Translations under genes and position numbers: made by a program
Notes under the pieces: generated by a model
The model's input: the letters and a program-made list of their open reading frames with translations, nothing else
What the model was told of the DNA's origin: nothing
Databases searched by the model: none
In this document: positions 9,001 through 15,555 of the stretch, piece after piece
How positions within the stretch are numbered: the first letter of the stretch is position 1
How the letters are laid out: every line of letters starts with the position of its first letter
Assembly: GCA_030607635.1 (NCBI GenBank)
Contig: JAUWJP010000011.1
Location: 1-16,722 of the forward strand
Direction: 5' to 3'
DNA from: Candidatus Aminicenantota bacterium
GTDB lineage: Bacteria > Acidobacteriota > Aminicenantia > Aminicenantales > Aminicenantaceae
DNA: 16,722 bases

Positions 9001-9137
9001 ACAACCAGTACTTCATCTTCCATTCCTTGCTTCTTTATTTCTTTCTCCAAGGCTTCCTTTATTTCAAAGGCGTGATTAGAGACACAAGCTGTCCCCCCAC
9101 AGACCATTAAATGTAATCGATATAGTTTATCTTTCAT
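6066..9137 (-). CDS. NuoF-type NADH dehydrogenase fused to a GltD/NfnB-type NAD(P)H oxidoreductase
   Basis: At 1023 residues this has three parts. Residues 1-95 are a thioredoxin-like [2Fe-2S] domain (Cys13, 18, 50, 54). Residues about 110-530 are NuoF: GRGGAGFPTG (168-177) for FMN, CNGDEGDPGAF (195-205) for NADH, and CGKCTPCREG with Cys457/460/463 plus Cys503 for a [4Fe-4S] cluster. Residues about 535-1020 resemble glutamate synthase small subunit or NfnB: cysteines 538/546/550/557 and 585/589/593, FAD motif GSGPAG (642-647), NAD(P) motif VIGGGNTAID (771-780) and GIFAGGDVVSGPANV. Residue 597, where many relatives have a fourth cysteine, is Ser. It should offer two flavins and two pyridine-nucleotide sites in one chain. 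GGAGG precedes ATG. It is the electron entry or exit to NAD(P) for the bifurcating complex. Confidence 0.93.
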   Translation of the reverse strand: MKDKLYRLHLMVCGGTACVSNHAFEIKEALEKEIKKQGMEDEVLVVTTGCNGFCEAGPLLVVKPDNIFYNLLTVEKIPHLVEEHFLKGRPVKELMYTPPAEKSPVPVLSDIGFFKKQILIALRNRGLIDPEKIDDYIARDGYTSIAKALTKMTPEEIIKEIKEAGLRGRGGAGFPTGLKWEFVRNAEGEPKYIICNGDEGDPGAFMDRSIIEADPHSVLEGMLIGARAIGAKEGFIYIRNEYPLAVQRMYIAIDQAREYGLLGKDILGTGFDFDVKVIRGAGAFVCGEETALMASVEGRLGEPRPRPPYPAQSGLWKKPTNINNVETWANVSPIINRGANWYSSIGTELSKGTKVFSVVGKVKDTGLVEVPMGISLGEIIFDICGGILKDRKFKSVQIGGPSGGCIPSELLNLPVDYEQLIKAGSMMGSGGMVATDENTCMVDMAHYFLAFTKDESCGKCTPCREGIPRMLEILTKIKEGRGELKDLDLLEDMAINIKATALCGLGNTAPNPVLTTLRYFKDEYVAHIIYKKCPAGVCNDIVSSPCHHTCPIDTEACSYVALIAQGKFKEALDVNRWVNPLPSVCGRVCHHPCETRSRAGEIEEPIAIRHLKRFVSDYERPNGGRPPITRVPKKYEKVAIVGSGPAGLMAGWELAKQGYDVTIFEAERVPGGMLAWGIPEYRLPKDILNSEIDAIKELGVEIKTNTSIGKDITLDDLFSKGYKVVFIATGAPVNLKLGILGEDVKGVIDPIEFLKEYNLEKEAKIGKKVAVIGGGNTAIDAARTAWRLGADVTILYRRTRPEMPANEEEIDETIEEGIKIEFLTLPIEAYAENGKLTKIKCTRMALSDFDKSGRRRPVPVEGSDFEMEIDTLIPAIGQQPDLAFLNGNTKLNISKWKTLEVDPETMATNVQGIFAGGDVVSGPANVLEAMQAGKIAAESMHKYLRGESFVREYKPTKPRLEVSPVELTPEEATELERPKIPSLPLEKRIGTFKEVELGFSKDIAIKEAKRCLRCDLESKGGKK

Positions 9138-9152
9138 TCTTGCCTCCTTTGT

Positions 9153-9539
9153 TTAGACAGCTCTTTCGCTTCCTACAGCGAGGGCATATGCCTGGACAAC
9201 ATTTCCGCCAATAATGTGTTTCTCAAAAATTTCTTTTATTTTTTCCTCTGTTAGCTCTATATACTTAACCGGAGCCTTGCCTGTAGATTCCACTGTGATC
9301 ATGGGCTCCCGACTGCACAAACCAGCACATCCTGAAGTAGTGAGGAAAATGTCTTTAGTATCTCTTTCTTCTATTTCTTTCATCAGGCTGTCCAATATTT
9401 TTCGGGCACCAGCAGCGATGCCACATGTTCCCATGTGAACTGTTATCTTCGTTTTATACGGGCCGCCTTCTCTTAATGAAGTTGTTCTTGTTGCTTTTTC
9501 TTTAATTTTTACTAAATCTTCAATTTTTAATTTAGGCAT
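9153..9539 (-). CDS. Thioredoxin-like [2Fe-2S] ferredoxin, HndB type
   Basis: This is a small soluble protein of the kind found between NuoE and NuoF genes in NAD(P)-dependent hydrogenase operons (HndB of Desulfovibrio, HydE-like proteins). HMGTCGIAAGA carries Cys39, and TSGCAGLCSREP carries Cys71 and Cys75. The position of the fourth ligand in NuoE (five residues after the first) is Ala, so only three of the four usual [2Fe-2S] cysteines are present, as I recall for many members. The first 30 residues are a charged extension. It has a good AAGGAG site before ATG. The likely role is electron transfer or a structural role in the NADH module; the specific function is not established. Confidence 0.85.
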   Translation of the reverse strand: MPKLKIEDLVKIKEKATRTTSLREGGPYKTKITVHMGTCGIAAGARKILDSLMKEIEERDTKDIFLTTSGCAGLCSREPMITVESTGKAPVKYIELTEEKIKEIFEKHIIGGNVVQAYALAVGSERAV

Positions 9540-9556
9540 TTTTTCTCCTTCTTCCT

Positions 9557-10012
9557 CTATTTTTTATATTGATCCAAGATAGGGACAACCGTTTTTTCAG
9601 ATAACTTCCCTTGAACATCTTTTCCAATCATCATTACAGGAGCAAGGCCACAGCAACCAAGACAGCGCACTTCATCAATACTAAAATTAAGATCCTCAGA
9701 TGTCTCACCTCTTTTGATTCCAAGCTCCCTCTCAATTTTTTCCATTATTCTTGCTCCTCCTCTCACATGACAGGCTGTTCCAAGACAAACGTTAATAGGA
9801 TATTTTCCTTTGGGTGTAAGACTAAAGGCCTTGTAAAAAGTTGACACACTAAGAATTCGACTGAGAGGAACGTTGATTTCCTCAGAGAGCTTCATAAGAA
9901 CATCTTTAGGCAGGTAGTTAAATTCTTCTTGGATGTCCTGAAGAATAGCGACAATAGCATTTGTATCACTTCCATATTTTTCAATAATTTCCGTTAATTT
10001 GCTTTCATTCAT
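9557..10012 (-). CDS. nuoE: NuoE-type [2Fe-2S] subunit (NADH module / HydC, HndA)
   Basis: The protein has 151 residues, the normal length for NuoE/HydC. A helical N-terminal part is followed by a thioredoxin-like domain with ligands Cys76 and Cys81 (VCLGTACHVRGG) and Cys117 and Cys121 (CLGCCGLAP). In this family the cluster exchanges electrons with the FMN of NuoF, here the fusion protein encoded at 6066-9137. It starts with ATG at 10012 behind AAGGAGG and overlaps the end of the upstream HATPase gene by four bases. Gene order NuoE, HndB, NuoF matches the Hnd and Hyd hydrogenases, but the catalytic [FeFe] subunit is replaced here by the HdrA-C fusion and Mvh. Confidence 0.95.
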   Translation of the reverse strand: MNESKLTEIIEKYGSDTNAIVAILQDIQEEFNYLPKDVLMKLSEEINVPLSRILSVSTFYKAFSLTPKGKYPINVCLGTACHVRGGARIMEKIERELGIKRGETSEDLNFSIDEVRCLGCCGLAPVMMIGKDVQGKLSEKTVVPILDQYKK

Positions 10013-10557
10013 TTTCGCCTCCTTAGATTGTATAAGCCTTCTTTTATATTTTTCTTGATCAACCTTATAACCTCTGGAGAGTTAATCGAGAGCCCGTTAA
10101 GTTGAGCCTTTATTTCTTTTGTGTCTAAATAATACTCTGAGCGATTGGTTCTGTAACTGAAGATGATATCCACTTCTGGATGGCCTATGATAAGAGTCAC
10201 CAGTGTTTGTGCCATATCTCCAAGAGGTTTTGTATCTATATGGCTCGATTGAAAGATTGCCCTGACTTTAGTTCCCTTTGTAGGTTTTGATTCTATAGAG
10301 AAGCTGCCGTTTGCAAGCTTTGCGGCTTCAGCGAGCAGTGATAAACCTAATCCAAACCGCCGGGTTTTTTTAGTTGTAAAGAAAGGATCCAGAGCCCGTT
10401 CGATTGTTTTTTGATCCATTCCTTTTCCGTTGTCCACGATTTCTAAAGATAAAAGATCTTTTTCCTTGTTTTTTTTGATTTTAATTTCAATTCTTTTGGC
10501 CTGTGCATTGATTGAATTTTCGACAATATCAAGAATATGTAAAGATAAATCTTCCAT
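10009..10557 (-). CDS. HATPase-domain protein (kinase-like, no histidine-acceptor domain)
   Basis: Residues about 5-115 are a GHKL ATPase domain: N-box HILDIVENSINAQA (Glu13, Asn14, Asn17), DNGKGM (42-47) and GLGLSL (69-74). There is no dimerisation or phospho-acceptor His domain and no membrane segment. The C-terminal 65 residues have no feature I recognise. Similar stand-alone ATPases occur in [FeFe]-hydrogenase operons of Clostridia and Thermotogae; their substrate is not known to me. It lies directly before nuoE with a four-base overlap and follows the PHP gene after eight bases. An AGGATC ribosome binding site precedes ATG. It is probably a regulator of this operon or of its enzyme. Confidence 0.85.
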   Translation of the reverse strand: MEDLSLHILDIVENSINAQAKRIEIKIKKNKEKDLLSLEIVDNGKGMDQKTIERALDPFFTTKKTRRFGLGLSLLAEAAKLANGSFSIESKPTKGTKVRAIFQSSHIDTKPLGDMAQTLVTLIIGHPEVDIIFSYRTNRSEYYLDTKEIKAQLNGLSINSPEVIRLIKKNIKEGLYNLRRRK

Positions 10558-10565
10558 GTTTGATC

Positions 10566-11297
10566 CTAATGTATGATTTTCCTTCCTTCTTTATTCAAAA
10601 AGGCCTTTTTTATTTCTTCTGTTGTTCCCTCTTCAATATAGAACGTAGTGAAACTTTTGCCGATATCTCCTATGAAATGGGCATCTGAGGAACAGGTGAT
10701 TGGATAATTAGGATCAAATTTATTAGTTGCTTCTTCATAGGAAATGAGAGGCGAAATTTCTAATGCATCAAGCTCTAAATGTTCCGGGATAAAGCCTAAT
10801 TGGCCAATAAGGCTAAAACCTTCCCGGTCAATATGGGCAGCTATCGCAAGACCATTCAGGGAATGGATGGTTTGTACGACGTCTTCTACAGTGAGAGTTG
10901 AAGCCCCGATCAAAAGTTTTTTGTTGAAGCGAAGAACTTCACATTTGTGATTTACAACAACCTGCATCCCGAAGGTGTCTTCGTCATTTTCTCCTGGAAG
11001 ATTATCGTAGATGATTTCCTGAAGTCTAAGGGCAGGCTCGAGCTCATTGAAGAGAGCTAATATGTGAACTTCCTCTTGAGATGTAATTTCCAGACCCGGC
11101 AAGACGCATATTTTATATTTATTGGCTGCTTTTATAAGGGCAGGAACATTTTCTGCCGAATTGTGATCACAGATCCCAATGATATCGATTTCCTTAATTT
11201 TTGCTTGCTCTGCAATTGCAAGAGGAGACATCTTGAGGTCAGCACAAGGGGAGAGACATGTATGAATGTGTAAGTCAGCTTTTAAAGCTCTTAGCAT
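10566..11297 (-). CDS. PHP-domain metal-dependent phosphoesterase
   Basis: This is a PHP-family hydrolase with the complete metal-binding set: DLHIHT (Asp8, His10, His12), CDHN (Asp44, His45), GLEI (Glu70), His78, AAHIDRE (His155) and SSDAH (Asp205, His207). The length of 243 is normal for the stand-alone TrpH/YciV type, which hydrolyses nucleotide or phosphate esters; the true substrate here is unknown. It begins four bases from the end of the upstream DRTGG gene. It has no clear ribosome binding site, so translation is probably coupled. Its place between a DRTGG protein and a HATPase suggests that it works on a small phosphorylated signal in the same circuit. Confidence 0.9.
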   Translation of the reverse strand: MLRALKADLHIHTCLSPCADLKMSPLAIAEQAKIKEIDIIGICDHNSAENVPALIKAANKYKICVLPGLEITSQEEVHILALFNELEPALRLQEIIYDNLPGENDEDTFGMQVVVNHKCEVLRFNKKLLIGASTLTVEDVVQTIHSLNGLAIAAHIDREGFSLIGQLGFIPEHLELDALEISPLISYEEATNKFDPNYPITCSSDAHFIGDIGKSFTTFYIEEGTTEEIKKAFLNKEGRKIIH

Positions 11298-11300
11298 GAT

Positions 11301-11642
11301 TTATTCTTGAGTACTAATAAGTTGATACAATTTTCCAGATATATTGAAAGCAGTTTCCTCAGTAGTGATAAGAGGCACATTTTCCTCTTCAGCTTTTTTG
11401 AGGGTTTCCTCTTCAGGCTTGCGGTTATTCACGATGATTATCCCTGCCAGGTCTTTCAATTTGGCCACTGCGATTATGTTTTGGTGAGTCTGTAAAGTAA
11501 TCCAGAGGTTTCCCTCTTTACTGTTGGCAATAACATCGCTTAAGAGATCGCTTGTATACCCGTAGCTTACTTCTGCGTCTAACTTATCCTGAGCTGTTAA
11601 AACTTGAAGCTTGAGTTTTTCGATAATTTCATTTAAATTCAT
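11301..11642 (-). CDS. DRTGG-domain protein (second copy)
   Basis: The 113-residue protein is one alpha/beta DRTGG domain with GYTSDLLSDVIAN (about 28-40) and the IIIVNNRKPEEETLKKAEEE stretch typical of the family. DRTGG domains also occur in HPr kinase N-termini and phosphotransacetylase extensions and are thought to sense or bind a ligand; none is established. It is a diverged paralogue of the protein at 13460-13822, sharing length, the SDLxSDV motif and the position of a late TT/ST-containing segment. It lies directly after the sensory hydrogenase-like gene (13-base gap) with AAGGAT before ATG. Confidence 0.85.
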   Translation of the reverse strand: MNLNEIIEKLKLQVLTAQDKLDAEVSYGYTSDLLSDVIANSKEGNLWITLQTHQNIIAVAKLKDLAGIIIVNNRKPEEETLKKAEEENVPLITTEETAFNISGKLYQLISTQE

Positions 11643-11655
11643 TTTATTTTCATCC

Positions 11656-13014
11656 TTACTTTTTTCTTTTTTTTAATTCAGACTTTGTGGGATTTAAAGG
11701 AGCAGTTTTATTAAGCAGCTCACACAACTCTTGAGAAAGCTCTTTAAATCTTTGAGGAAGTTCGAAGATACAATCAGTAAGCTCTGATTTTCCTTTGACT
11801 ACATCTTCAGCAAAAGTCAAGCAGGTTGGAGAGCCGCATGCTCCGCAATCAATTTTGGGCAGGGTTTCATAAATTTCTTCCTTTTCCTTTCGTTTCTTTA
11901 TAGCCTTACCTAAATCTTCATCGAGAGGTTTGATGGGGCGGGGCTCTAATTTCCCTTCTAAGAAGAAATATTTCTGCTTGTAAAGTTTTCTTAACTCTCG
12001 TATATCTGGACAGGCTTTTATTTTTTCATACTCTAAAGTTTCAATCAGCTTTAGAATTTTATTGTAAGAAATATAAAGGTTTTCGACTGTCAGCGATCCT
12101 CCCACACATCCCTGGGGACAGGAATAGGCTTCGATGAAGTCAATATTTCTCAGCTTTCCGCGCTCAATATCATCAAAGACTTTTATGATTTCATTCAATC
12201 CTGAAACAGCTAGAGAATTTTTTAATCTCAACGTTCGACAGATTCCTCCCACCATAGCCCAGCCTATTCCAAGAATGCATATGCTTTCCAGAGCTTTTTT
12301 ATAGCTTGCTTTCTCGACACTTTCCATAGCAGAGAGAAGAGGCCCGTATATATCAGAGATGGAGATGGCTCCGTCGAGATGAGATTTGCCTTTTTCTGCA
12401 GGCTGTTTTATAGAAATCATTTTTACAGGACAGGGAGTGAGGTAGAATGCGCCAATCTCTTTTTCTTTAAGGCCATATTGTTTCGATTTTTTCTTCTTGA
12501 TATCTCGACTTGCAATTTCTCTTGGCGTGTTTGTGGGAATGATCTGGTCAATGAGATCAGGATATTTCACTTGAATTAATCGAACTACTGTCGGGCAGGC
12601 ATTGGAGATGAGCGGCTTGGGGCCTTTGTGTTCTCTAAGATATTCCTGGATTGCAAAGCTTACTTCTCCGCACGTAAAGGCTAGGTCGAAGGCATCGTCA
12701 AAACCCAATTTTTTCAACCCGGCTAGTATTTTATCTGGCAAAATTTCCCTTCCGAATTGGGCATAAAGAGCAGGAGAAGGGATGGCTACGGTATGTCTGA
12801 ATTTGGTAAGTTCTCCAAAGGGGTCTGTTAAAGGAATGATAGCCCCGTTTGGGCATGCTGTAATGCATTCTCCACAATCTATACACTTTTCTTCGATCAT
12901 TACGGCTTTTCCGTTTCTAATCCTGATGGCTTGAGTCGGACAAACGCGCATGCATTTCATTCTTCCATCACATTTTTCAGGGTCGATGCGGATCGAATGA
13001 AAGTATTGATTCAT
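11656..13014 (-). CDS. Sensory-type [FeFe]-hydrogenase-like iron-sulfur protein
   Basis: Residues 1-60 are a twin ferredoxin; the first motif has Arg18 in place of its second cysteine (Cys15, 21, 25), and the second is complete (Cys44, 47, 50, 54). Residues about 70-325 are an [FeFe]-hydrogenase large-subunit domain that keeps the four H-cluster [4Fe-4S] ligands: SNACP (Cys140), TPCPVK (Cys195, with Lys198), and SCPQGC (Cys299, Cys303). The proton-transfer cysteine of catalytic enzymes is Ala139. Residues about 383-420 form a C-terminal FeS domain (Cys390, 393, 398, 415). This pattern is that of putative sensory [FeFe] hydrogenases. It overlaps the RsbT-like gene by ATGA and is preceded by AGGA. 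I infer H2 or redox sensing with little or no turnover; whether it holds an H-cluster is untested. Confidence 0.85.
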   Translation of the reverse strand: MNQYFHSIRIDPEKCDGRMKCMRVCPTQAIRIRNGKAVMIEEKCIDCGECITACPNGAIIPLTDPFGELTKFRHTVAIPSPALYAQFGREILPDKILAGLKKLGFDDAFDLAFTCGEVSFAIQEYLREHKGPKPLISNACPTVVRLIQVKYPDLIDQIIPTNTPREIASRDIKKKKSKQYGLKEKEIGAFYLTPCPVKMISIKQPAEKGKSHLDGAISISDIYGPLLSAMESVEKASYKKALESICILGIGWAMVGGICRTLRLKNSLAVSGLNEIIKVFDDIERGKLRNIDFIEAYSCPQGCVGGSLTVENLYISYNKILKLIETLEYEKIKACPDIRELRKLYKQKYFFLEGKLEPRPIKPLDEDLGKAIKKRKEKEEIYETLPKIDCGACGSPTCLTFAEDVVKGKSELTDCIFELPQRFKELSQELCELLNKTAPLNPTKSELKKRKK

Positions 13015-13457
13015 TTTTTTCCTGCCTGATTTAGGTAAATAGTTATATCTAATGCTGTCCCTTTGCCTGGGGTAGAGGAAATTTTAAACCTGTCGGCATT
13101 CTTTTTGATGTTAGGAAGCCCCAGTCCAGCTCCAAATCCCATCTCTCTCATTTCATCAGTTGCTGTTGAAAAGCCTTCCTGCATGGCCACCTCGATATTT
13201 TCAATTCCTGGCCCATCATCATAGACTCTAATGCTTATCTTTGTCGGTGTCAGATGAAGCGTAAGTTCAGCTTTTTTGGCGTACATCACAACATTCATTT
13301 CTGCCTCATAAGTGGCAATAGCTGTTCGTCTGATGATTGTGGAATCGATGCCGATTTCTTGAAGAATTTCCTTGATTTTGGTTGAGACTTCTCCGGCTTT
13401 TCCAAAATCACCGCCTGTAATTTCAAAGCGTTTAGATAATCCATTCTCAGTACTCAT
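13011..13457 (-). CDS. RsbT/anti-sigma-type serine kinase-like ATPase
   Basis: The 148-residue single GHKL ATPase domain has N-box ATYEAEMNVVMYA (Glu51, Asn55), DDGPGI (80-85) and GFGAGLGLPNIKK (107-119). This resembles RsbT/RsbW/SpoIIAB-type serine kinases that act on partner proteins rather than histidine kinases. There is no sensor domain of its own; the overlapping downstream gene for the sensory hydrogenase-like protein is the obvious signal source. It starts two bases after the upstream DRTGG stop, without a clear ribosome binding site, which implies translational coupling. No STAS-domain antagonist or sigma factor gene is in the window, so its target is unknown. Confidence 0.88.
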   Translation of the reverse strand: MSTENGLSKRFEITGGDFGKAGEVSTKIKEILQEIGIDSTIIRRTAIATYEAEMNVVMYAKKAELTLHLTPTKISIRVYDDGPGIENIEVAMQEGFSTATDEMREMGFGAGLGLPNIKKNADRFKISSTPGKGTALDITIYLNQAGKK

Positions 13458-13459
13458 TA

Positions 13460-13822
13460 TTATTTATTGTTCTGGATTTTGCTTACTCCAGGAAGACCGT
13501 GACTGAAGAGAAGACCGCAGGCTGTATACATCATATATTTTGTTGATAAAATTGGGATTTCCTTCTCCCTGGCTAATTTTATTCCTTCCTTATCCGGCTT
13601 TTTGCCCCGGACATATACGATGGCCTTGGCGTCGATAATATTCGCAGTCCGGATCGACTGAGCGTTGGTTAACCCTGTCAGCAAGAGTATTCCCGGTTTG
13701 CCGAAGGCCAGGACGTCGCTCATTAAGTCAGATCCACCTGCCCATTGGATTTCTTCTTCAAGTTTGTCAATTCCGTATATGACTTCGGCTTGGAGAAGTT
13801 TTTTGATTTCTTTTAAAGTCAT
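13460..13822 (-). CDS. DRTGG-domain protein (first copy)
   Basis: The 120-residue single DRTGG domain starts MTLKEIKKLL. The SDLMSDVLAF motif (about 32-41) and VRGKKPDKEGIKLAREKEIP align with the second copy at 11301-11642. The open frame extends up to 13930, but that would overlap hdrA's N-terminal half by over 100 bases with an untypical sequence. The ATG at 13822, two bases below the end of the hdrA gene (13824), matches the domain start, and translation is probably coupled because the ribosome binding site is weak. The pair of DRTGG genes brackets the RsbT-like and sensory hydrogenase-like genes. The ligand is unknown. Confidence 0.87.
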   Translation of the reverse strand: MTLKEIKKLLQAEVIYGIDKLEEEIQWAGGSDLMSDVLAFGKPGILLLTGLTNAQSIRTANIIDAKAIVYVRGKKPDKEGIKLAREKEIPILSTKYMMYTACGLLFSHGLPGVSKIQNNK

Positions 13823-13823
13823 T

Positions 13824-14675
13824 TTAGTGTTCTTTTTCGACTTTTTTAATAATAATATCACCTTTTTTAATGATCCTTTCCGAAGGAAAGATGGTTGTCG
13901 GACAATTTTCCCAGCAGGCACCGCAGCCATTGCATTTGTCGATGTCTACAAAGCGGGCTTTTTTTCTGATTCTTGCCTTAAAATTCCCCACAAAACCTGA
14001 GATTTCTTCGACTTCACTCCAGGTAAGTAGTTCAATATTGGGATGTTTTCCGACTTCCGACATTTTGGGAGTAAGGATGCAGGCTGAACAGTCAAGCGTG
14101 GGAAATGTTTTATCAAGGAAAGACATATGTCCGCCGATGGAAGCCTGTTTTTCTACTAAATAAACTTTTTTCCCTGAATTTGCATAGGTCAGGGCAGCAT
14201 GTATACCGGCAATTCCTGCTCCTACTATAAGAACTTCTGGTCTGACTGGAACCTCTTTTTTAGTCAATGGATCATGAAGAGCAACCCTTCGAACCGCAGC
14301 AGATATCAAAGCTTTGGCCTTTTTCGTGGCCTTTTCCGGGTCTTTTGTAACCCAGGAAACATGTTCTCTAATGTTTGACATTTGGAAATAGAAGGGATTC
14401 AGGCCTCCTTCTGATGTTACACCTCTGAAGGTGGACTCATGCATAAGAGGAGAACATGAAGCAACGACTACTCTGTTAAGGTTATGTTCTTTAATGTTTT
14501 GTTTGATCAACTCCTGGCCTGGATCAGAACACATGAATTTATACTCTTTGGCAACAACCACATTATCCAACTTTGAAGCAAAGTCCGTGACTTCATAAAC
14601 ATTAACTTTTGAAGCGATATTTGCTCCGCAGTGGCAGACGAAAACTCCAATTCTGGGTTGTCCGTTATTACTCAT
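13824..14675 (-). CDS. hdrA: N-terminal half of HdrA (FAD domain), stand-alone
   Basis: Heterodisulfide reductase subunit A carries the bifurcating FAD. Here only its first 283 residues are encoded. The N-terminal cluster domain is present (VCHCGANI, Cys14 and 16; MCSDPGQ, Cys49; SCSPLMHE, Cys74). The FAD fold follows with GAGIAG (152-157), ASIGGHMSFLDKTFPTLDCS (178-197), and one ferredoxin motif (Cys248, 251, 254, 258). It then stops 25 residues later, where a full HdrA (about 650 residues) would continue into a second cluster and the rest of the flavin domain. Those missing parts are in the fusion at 4297-6069. GGAGG precedes ATG, and it overlaps hdrB by eight bases. The clean domain edge and intact motifs argue against a random frameshift. 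Confidence 0.92.
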   Translation of the reverse strand: MSNNGQPRIGVFVCHCGANIASKVNVYEVTDFASKLDNVVVAKEYKFMCSDPGQELIKQNIKEHNLNRVVVASCSPLMHESTFRGVTSEGGLNPFYFQMSNIREHVSWVTKDPEKATKKAKALISAAVRRVALHDPLTKKEVPVRPEVLIVGAGIAGIHAALTYANSGKKVYLVEKQASIGGHMSFLDKTFPTLDCSACILTPKMSEVGKHPNIELLTWSEVEEISGFVGNFKARIRKKARFVDIDKCNGCGACWENCPTTIFPSERIIKKGDIIIKKVEKEH

Positions 14676-15555
14676 TTGTTCCTCCGTTTCCGAGTTTCTC
14701 CCACATAGGCTTTAAAGGGATTAGAGACCGGGAGAAACGAAGATCTTCTTTGGGGATGTCAAAGGCTAGACCCATAAGCTGGCTAAAAAAGAGGATGGGA
14801 ATTTTGACATCATTTTTATATTTTTTGACTATTTTGTCTTGAGTGATTTCCAGGTTAAATAGACATAGGGGACAGATAGTCACTATGACGTCAGCGCCTT
14901 TTCGTTTCGCTTCTTTTAGCAGGATATAATTCAGCATCAATCCAGCTTCTTCGATGTTGGCTGTTAGAGAACCGCCGCAGCAGCGGGTTTTTGCTGAATA
15001 ATCCACCGGTTCGGCTCCTATAGCTTTCATGAGGTTGTCCAGCCTAACGGGATAATCGGGGTCATCAAAGTCTGTATACGGCCTGACCACTTGGCACCCA
15101 TAATAGCAGGCGACCCTTAAACCTGTAAGCTTTCTCTTTACTTTTTTCTTTATTTCCTCCAGGCCAATTTCATCTGTGAATAGCCCTAATGGATGGTTAA
15201 CTTTAACTGTTCCTTTATATTCACATCCAGCGCTTTCTAAGTCTTTCAATATTTTTTTTGCTTCCTCTGTTTTACTCATAAAAAATTGGTTGGATTTCTT
15301 TAAAGTGAGATAACATGCTGCACAAGGGGCGACAATATCTTTGCCTGCTTTTTCTGCGATAGATAGGATGCGGCCGTTGATGGCAAAAGCCTTGGTTTTG
15401 TCCACAGACAAAGAAGCTGTGGCACCGCAGCAGTTCCAGTCTTCCATTTCATTTAACTTTATTCCTATTTCTTTAAAAACAGGAAGAATGGATTCTTCGT
15501 AGTGCTTGGCATTGCTTTTTGCAGAACAGCCAGGATAATAAATATATTCGTTCAT
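14668..15555 (-). CDS. hdrB: Heterodisulfide reductase subunit B
   Basis: HdrB holds two non-cubane [4Fe-4S] clusters that reduce the disulfide substrate in methanogens. Two CCG domains are complete: Cys10, Cys42-Cys43 (WNCCGA), Cys78 and Cys81 (PCAACY); then Cys150, Cys154, Cys192-Cys193 (RCCGGS), Cys228 and Cys231 (CPLC). The length of 295 is normal. It overlaps hdrC by four bases (ATGA) and the hdrA N-half by eight, with GGAGGG before ATG, so HdrC, HdrB and HdrA-N are made together. In bacteria the substrate is often not the CoM-CoB disulfide; nothing here identifies it. Confidence 0.95.
   Translation of the reverse strand: MNEYIYYPGCSAKSNAKHYEESILPVFKEIGIKLNEMEDWNCCGATASLSVDKTKAFAINGRILSIAEKAGKDIVAPCAACYLTLKKSNQFFMSKTEEAKKILKDLESAGCEYKGTVKVNHPLGLFTDEIGLEEIKKKVKRKLTGLRVACYYGCQVVRPYTDFDDPDYPVRLDNLMKAIGAEPVDYSAKTRCCGGSLTANIEEAGLMLNYILLKEAKRKGADVIVTICPLCLFNLEITQDKIVKKYKNDVKIPILFFSQLMGLAFDIPKEDLRFSRSLIPLKPMWEKLGNGGTNE

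Noticed and set aside
13823..13930. Extended N-terminus of the first DRTGG gene starting at 13930
   Set aside because: It overlaps the hdrA N-half in another frame, gives an untypical basic sequence, and the domain begins exactly at the ATG at 13822.
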